Assembly: GCF_046237625.1 (NCBI RefSeq)
Contig: NZ_CP143545.1
Span: 4,030,001-4,094,000, forward strand
Direction: 5' to 3'
Length of the DNA stretch: 64,000 nt
Origin: Paraperibacillus esterisolvens
GTDB taxonomy: Bacteria; Bacillota; Bacilli; Bacillales; DSM-1321
Shown here one piece after another: positions 59,942 to 64,000 of the stretch; position 1 is the first letter of the stretch, and each line of letters begins with the position of its first letter. Under the pieces are notes generated by a model. That model made no database searches and was not told the DNA's origin. It saw only the letters and a program-made list of their open reading frames with translations. Made by a program: the position numbers and the translations under genes.

Positions 59942-61144
59942 TTGTATACTTTGTTAATAATCCTTCTTGTATTGGCTCTTCTCTGGCTGATTCTGCTTGC
60001 AGATTTTAAGCTTGGGAGGAGGTTCCATTTAAAGCGGGCCCACCGGCGCGACTTCCCTTACCGATATAGTGACATCGCCTTATTTACTGACGGCATTGCC
60101 TTATTTGAGGATATGTTTGCCGAGATCAAGGCGGCACACCATCATATTCACATTTTATTTTATATTGTGAAAGAGGACCATTTCAGCCGGGAATTCCTGG
60201 CCCTCCTAAAAGAAAAAGCACAGGCTGGCATTGAAGTCCGCCTTCTCCTTGACTGGATGGGAAGCTTCGGATTAAAGAAAAAAACCATCAAAAGCCTAAA
60301 GGCTCACGGCATTCAAATCGCCTTCTGCCAGGTTCCGAAGCTCCCTTTCCTTTTCTACTCCGCACAAGAGCGCAATCACCGGAAGATTGCAGTGATAGAT
60401 GGAAAAAAGGGCTACCTTGGGGGTTATAACATCGGCAAAGAATATATAAATGAAGATCCTAAACTCTCCCCGTGGAGGGATTATCATTTGAAAATCACGG
60501 GCGAGGGGGCCATGGATCTCCAGGAGGAATTCCTCGAAGACTGGCTCGAAGCCACCGGGAGTGACTTTAGGAAGTCCACCCTGTACAGAAACGAGGTTCA
60601 GCGCGGCCGGTGCCGCCACCTTCTTGTTCCCTGTGAAGGCGTCCATCTCGAGGAAAAATATATAAAGCTGATCCGGAAGGCAGAAGAAAAAATCATGATC
60701 GGGACTCCCTACTTCATCCCGGGCGAAAAGCTAGAAAGAGAGCTCTTGGCTGCCTTAAAAAAAGGCATCAAGCTGACAATCATCGTCCCAGGAAATTCGG
60801 ACCATGCACTGGTAAAGGAAGCCTCGTATAAATATTTCCGGAAACTTGTACCCGAGGGTGCCCAGGTGTATCAATACCAGAAAGGCTTCTACCATCCCAA
60901 GGTCATCCTGATTGATAACCAGGTCGTCGATGTCGGCACCTCGAACTTTGACAAGCGCAGCCTATTTCTGAATCATGAATTGAACTGCTATATCTTTGAC
61001 AAAGACTGCATCAGGCATGTAGAAGAAGCTCTCAGAGAGGACCTCCAGCACTCCTGCCCTCTCGATATCAAAACCATATCTTCATTCAACCCATTCAGAA
61101 CCGCAAAAGAATGGCTCGCCGCTTCTATCTCTCATTTTTTATAG
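59942..61144 (+). CDS. clsB: Phospholipase D-family cardiolipin synthase (YwjE type)
   Basis: 400 residues: one N-terminal membrane helix (about 2-22) and two PLD domains with HKD motifs: NHRKIAVIDGKKGYLGG near residue 148 and YHPKVILIDNQVVDVGTSNFD near 316 (part HPKVILIDNQVVDVGTSNF). Joins phosphatidylglycerol molecules to cardiolipin; in B. subtilis ywjE is the minor, sporulation-linked enzyme. Start is TTG 59942, nine bases after AGGAGG. Confidence 0.92.
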   Translation: MYTLLIILLVLALLWLILLADFKLGRRFHLKRAHRRDFPYRYSDIALFTDGIALFEDMFAEIKAAHHHIHILFYIVKEDHFSREFLALLKEKAQAGIEVRLLLDWMGSFGLKKKTIKSLKAHGIQIAFCQVPKLPFLFYSAQERNHRKIAVIDGKKGYLGGYNIGKEYINEDPKLSPWRDYHLKITGEGAMDLQEEFLEDWLEATGSDFRKSTLYRNEVQRGRCRHLLVPCEGVHLEEKYIKLIRKAEEKIMIGTPYFIPGEKLERELLAALKKGIKLTIIVPGNSDHALVKEASYKYFRKLVPEGAQVYQYQKGFYHPKVILIDNQVVDVGTSNFDKRSLFLNHELNCYIFDKDCIRHVEEALREDLQHSCPLDIKTISSFNPFRTAKEWLAASISHFL

Positions 61145-61467
61145 GTTTTCTTGAAGTATGTTGTTTCTAATGGGTATATGAGGTGATTGCATTGTTAAGT
61201 GAGGGTTCGCTGGAGCATAAGGAGAAACCTTTTTGTGAGCAGATTTAATTATAAAACAGTGATTGAAGCGGAAGGCGCGAGACTCCTGATCCGGCTGCGA
61301 GACTTTCGACCCTCGAGTCAAATCCGTGGGCTAACGCATAAGTGCGACTATGCTTCTGTGTTATCGGGTCTCTGCCTGCCATAGTAATTTATTTTTTTAT
61401 TTAAAGTAATAATCATTCTACATTTAATGCTATTAAATTTAGCAGGCACCGTTCTCCGCTTTTCATT

Positions 61468-61558
61468 ACGGGACCTGCTGGAGTGAGACCCCGCAGCAAA
61501 GCGAGGAGGCTCACAGCCCGCCCCGCGCAGGTGGAGTGCGTGCAGCGGAAATCAACTT
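61468..61558 (+). repeat. Dispersed repeat copy 3
   Basis: GGAGTGAGACCCCGCAGCAA, then GAGGAGGCTCACAGCCCGCC, CCGCGCAGGTGGAG and GCAGCGGAAATCAACTTTC. Same orientation as copy 2. Confidence 0.8.
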
Positions 61559-61756
61559 TCTCATTCAAAAACCAAACAGTATGCATAAAAAGCTATTCTA
61601 TAAGAATGTTGTTTATTAATAGTCCTATGAACAGAAAAAATTAATAAACAATGCTGGTTGGATTGTATGGTGTAAGACTCCGCAGCAAAAACTCTACAGG
61701 CCGTACTTTAGGCGTAAACAGTATTTATTAGTCTGGATTATGCAGCCGAGTTATGA

Positions 61757-61782
61757 AAACACCCCTTTTAAAAGGGGTGTTT
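61757..61782. repeat. Perfect 26-base palindrome upstream of uvsE
   Basis: Arms AAACACCCCTTTT and AAAAGGGGTGTTT touch without a loop. It lies 55 bases before the uvsE start and is not followed by a T tract on the plus strand beyond TTT. Could be a terminator for clsB, or an operator. Confidence 0.6.
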
Positions 61783-61837
61783 ATATGGATAAAGTTTGGG
61801 CTAAGTAAAAGTATCCACTACTGCAAAGGAGCAGCTC

Positions 61838-62791
61838 ATGAAAATACGTTTTGGCTATGTATCGACCGCCTTGAATTTATGGGAGGCATCCCCATCAAGG
61901 ACAATGACCTTTAAGCGTTTTGGACAGCTGGGCCCGGAAGAAGCCCGCCTGAGGCTGCTGGAGCTCACACTGCAAAACTTAAAGAATACAAAAAAGATTC
62001 TACATTATAATATCGCCCATGACATCGAATTATACCGGTTCTCCAGTTCCCTTGTACCCCTGGCGACGCATCCCGAGGTCATGTGGGATTATATCACTCC
62101 TTTTGAAAAGGAATGGGAGGAGATCGGCTCCATGGTCAGGGAGCACAGTCTCAGGGTCAGCTTCCACCCAAGCCAGTATACGCTCTTTACCAGCGCTAAT
62201 GAGCAGATAACCGCCAATGCGATTAAAGACATGGAGTATCATTACAGAATGTTTGAGGCGATGGGCATCCAGCATCATTCAAACATCAATATCCATGTGG
62301 GAGGAGCTTACGGTGATAAGCCAGCGAGCATCGCGAGATTCCACGAAAACATCAAGCTTCTCCGGCCGGACATCAAGCGTGCGATGACCCTTGAGAATGA
62401 CGATAAAACCTATACGGTGGATGAAACGCTGGATGTATGTGAAAAAGAGGATATCCCGATTGCCTTCGACTATCACCACCATATGGCCAACCCCGTCGAA
62501 ACCCCGCTTGAGGACATCCTGGCGAGGGTCTATAAGACCTGGGAAAGGACAGGACGTGTGCCAAAGATCCATGTTTCGTCCCCGAAGGATGAAAAGAACT
62601 ACCGCCATCACGCTGATTATGTCGACCTGGAATTTATCATGCCGCTGATCAGGATATTAAAGGAGATGGATGTGGATGCAGACTTCATGATCGAGGCCAA
62701 AACAAAGGATAAAGCCCTGCTCCAGCTTGTCGGGGATTCAGCGAAGATTCGCGGGGTAAAGCGGTTGAGCGGTGCAACTATCATGTGGTAG
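61838..62791 (+). CDS. uvsE: UV damage endonuclease UvsE (UVDE)
   Basis: 317 residues of the TIM-barrel UVDE family, which nicks DNA 5' of UV photoproducts. Start KIRFGYVSTALNLWEASPS; metal-binding residues in RVSFHPSQYTLFTS, NINIHVGGAYGDK, MTLENDD, IAFDYHHHMANP and KIHVSSPKD. Corresponds to B. subtilis ywjD. GGAGCAGCTC ribosome region upstream. Confidence 0.94.
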   Translation: MKIRFGYVSTALNLWEASPSRTMTFKRFGQLGPEEARLRLLELTLQNLKNTKKILHYNIAHDIELYRFSSSLVPLATHPEVMWDYITPFEKEWEEIGSMVREHSLRVSFHPSQYTLFTSANEQITANAIKDMEYHYRMFEAMGIQHHSNINIHVGGAYGDKPASIARFHENIKLLRPDIKRAMTLENDDKTYTVDETLDVCEKEDIPIAFDYHHHMANPVETPLEDILARVYKTWERTGRVPKIHVSSPKDEKNYRHHADYVDLEFIMPLIRILKEMDVDADFMIEAKTKDKALLQLVGDSAKIRGVKRLSGATIMW

Positions 62792-62803
62792 AGCACCTGC
62801 CGC

Positions 62804-62843
62804 AAAAAAAGCCGATGAAGATTTTTCTCTTCATCGGCTTTTT
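62804..62843. terminator. Bidirectional terminator between uvsE and argS
   Basis: AAAAAGCCGATGAAGA / TCTTCATCGGCTTTTT perfect stem with a six-base loop. Confidence 0.93.
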
Positions 62844-62896
62844 GGATTCCCGGAGGTTCGCACCGTCCCGGGAACCAGCATCATTTTTATATTTTC

Positions 62897-64000
62897 TTAC
62901 ATCTTCTCCGGAGCTGAAACCCCGATCAAAGCAAGGGCATTCTTAATGGTGATCTGTACAGAACGGACGAGCGCGAGCCGTGCACGGCTCTTGTCCGCTT
63001 GGTCTGCATCAAGCACCTTTTCTGCATTATAGAAGCTGTGGAAAGCAGCCGCCAGTTCGTTGATGTAGTTCGTGATCCGATGAGGAATCCTCTTTTCAGC
63101 TGCATCAGCAACAACCTGTGGGAAGTCGCCCACTTTTTTAAGCAGGTCATATTCTTTTTCAGATGAAATGTGACTGTATTGCAGATCCCCGCCTGCATAG
63201 TCCAGGTTCATTTCCTTGCCCTGGCGCAGGATGCTGGCAATCCGCGCATGTGCATACTGAGCATAATACACAGGATTTTCATTTGATTCTGAAACAGCCA
63301 GGTCAAGGTCAAAGTCCATATGGGTGTCGGCACTCCTCATGGCAAAGAAGTAGCGTACCGCATCAAGTCCCACTTCCTCCATCAAATCCCTCATGGTGAC
63401 AGCTTTGCCTGTACGTTTGCTCATCTTCATTTTCTCGCCGTTTTTAAACAGATGGACAAGCTGGATGATTTCGACTTCCAGCTGCTCACGGTCATAGCCG
63501 AGTGCTTCGATGGCTGCTTTCATTCTCGGGATATAGCCATGATGATCGGCTCCCCAGATATTGATGATTTTCTCGAAGCCCCGCTCCAGCTTATCGCGGT
63601 GATAGGCGAGATCAGGTGTAAGATAGGTAAATGATCCATCCTGCTTAATCAGAACACGGTCTTTGTCATCCCCAAGATCAGTGGATCTGAACCAGACAGC
63701 CCCATCCTGCTCATAGATGAAGCCTCTGTCCCTTAAGACCTGGAGTGCTTCATCAATCTTGGAATTATGATACAGAGAGGTTTCCGAATACCATACATCG
63801 AAGGAAACACGGAAGTTCTCAAGGTCCTTCTTCAGCTTGTTCAATTCAATTTCAAGGCTGTACTGGCGGAAGAAGTCAAACCGCTCCTCTGCGTCTGCAT
63901 GGACATAACGGTCCCCGAATTCGGCGGCCAGCTTTTTGCCGATGCCGATAATGTCTTCCCCGTGATAAGCATCCTCAGGCATGGGGAAGTCCTGGCCCAG
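62897..64000 (-). CDS. argS: Arginyl-tRNA synthetase, C-terminal part
   Basis: The frame stays open to the right edge (reads LGQDFP before MPEDAYHGEDI), so about 368 C-terminal residues are present and the HIGH motif lies outside. Visible: KMSKRTGKAVTMRDLM (KMSKS loop), the catalytic-domain segment NIWGADHHGYIPRMKAA, and the DALR anticodon-binding domain (about the last 110 residues, QYAHARIASILRQG) ending SAPEKM. Confidence 0.95.
   Translation of the reverse strand: MGQDFPMPEDAYHGEDIIGIGKKLAAEFGDRYVHADAEERFDFFRQYSLEIELNKLKKDLENFRVSFDVWYSETSLYHNSKIDEALQVLRDRGFIYEQDGAVWFRSTDLGDDKDRVLIKQDGSFTYLTPDLAYHRDKLERGFEKIINIWGADHHGYIPRMKAAIEALGYDREQLEVEIIQLVHLFKNGEKMKMSKRTGKAVTMRDLMEEVGLDAVRYFFAMRSADTHMDFDLDLAVSESNENPVYYAQYAHARIASILRQGKEMNLDYAGGDLQYSHISSEKEYDLLKKVGDFPQVVADAAEKRIPHRITNYINELAAAFHSFYNAEKVLDADQADKSRARLALVRSVQITIKNALALIGVSAPEKM

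Larger units (their letters stand above)
61145..61837. other. 693-base gap between clsB and uvsE
   Basis: Holds a full dispersed repeat (61468-61558), scraps of the same family near 61264-61290 (GATTGAAGCGGAAGGCGCGA) and 61675-61690 (AAGACTCCGCAGCAAAA), and a 26-base palindrome (61757-61782). A 61-codon plus frame (61199-61384) runs through a repeat scrap; not called. No terminator is seen right after clsB. Confidence 0.7.

Noticed and set aside
61199..61384. Plus-strand frame of 61 codons downstream of clsB
   Set aside because: It crosses a scrap of the dispersed repeat, has no clear ribosome site and no recognisable protein features.

Overview
The window is chromosomal DNA from an endospore-forming member of the Bacillaceae. 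It carries spo0F, spoIIR, the AtpZ/AtpI form of the ATP synthase operon, and the long run upp-glyA-ywlG-rpiB-ywlE-mntP-ywlC-spoIIR-prmC-prfA-tdk-rpmE-rho-glpX-murA-tal-fba-spo0F-ywjG-pyrG-rpoE-acd-ywjF-clsB-uvsE-argS, which follows the Bacillus subtilis 3.7-3.8 Mb region closely. Unlike B. subtilis 168 it also has a nuo (complex I) operon. The genus (Bacillus sensu lato, Mesobacillus, Cytobacillus or similar) cannot be fixed from this sequence alone. Nearly all genes are on the minus strand; the plus-strand genes are an acetamidase homologue, ywjG, a Nif3-like gene, clsB and uvsE.

Layout: 1-9301 nuoABCDHIJKLM and the first codons of nuoN (no nuoEFG); 9541-16764 the F1Fo ATP synthase operon; 16990-23551 an accessory block (secreted S8 protease; a GntR regulator, M42 peptidase and permease operon; a divergent acetamidase) lying between the ATP synthase operon and mnaA-upp; 23670-34937 housekeeping genes (cell wall, nucleotide, one-carbon, tRNA modification, manganese export, arginine phosphatase, a chemoreceptor, SpoIIR, release factor methylase); 34924-47545 prfA, tdk, rpmE, rho, glpX, murA, tal, fba, spo0F, ywjG, pyrG, rpoE; 47901-59747 a Nif3-like protein and a fatty-acid/branched-chain acyl-CoA regulon (thiolase, hydroxyacyl-CoA dehydrogenase, two acyl-CoA dehydrogenases, a TetR regulator, isobutyryl-CoA mutase IcmF, and an EtfD-like iron-sulfur oxidoreductase); 59942-64000 clsB, uvsE and the 3' part of argS.

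How the genes work together: the EtfD-like protein would pass electrons from acyl-CoA dehydrogenases to menaquinone, the 11-subunit complex I feeds the same quinone pool, and the ATP synthase uses the resulting gradient. IcmF converts isobutyryl-CoA to butyryl-CoA so that branched C4 units can enter the beta-oxidation genes of the same operon. A FadR-type operator overlaps the etfD promoter and a weaker relative lies upstream of the thiolase operon.

Most unusual items: a NuoC with eight Lys/Ala-rich repeat modules in front of a normal NuoC domain; a dense cluster of DnaA boxes around the 5' end of ywlC; two families of short dispersed repeats placed at or just after stop codons (one supplies the last codons of prmC, the other the C-terminus of the Nif3-like protein); a structured leader in front of mntP; and the accessory block next to the atp operon with its palindromic operator.
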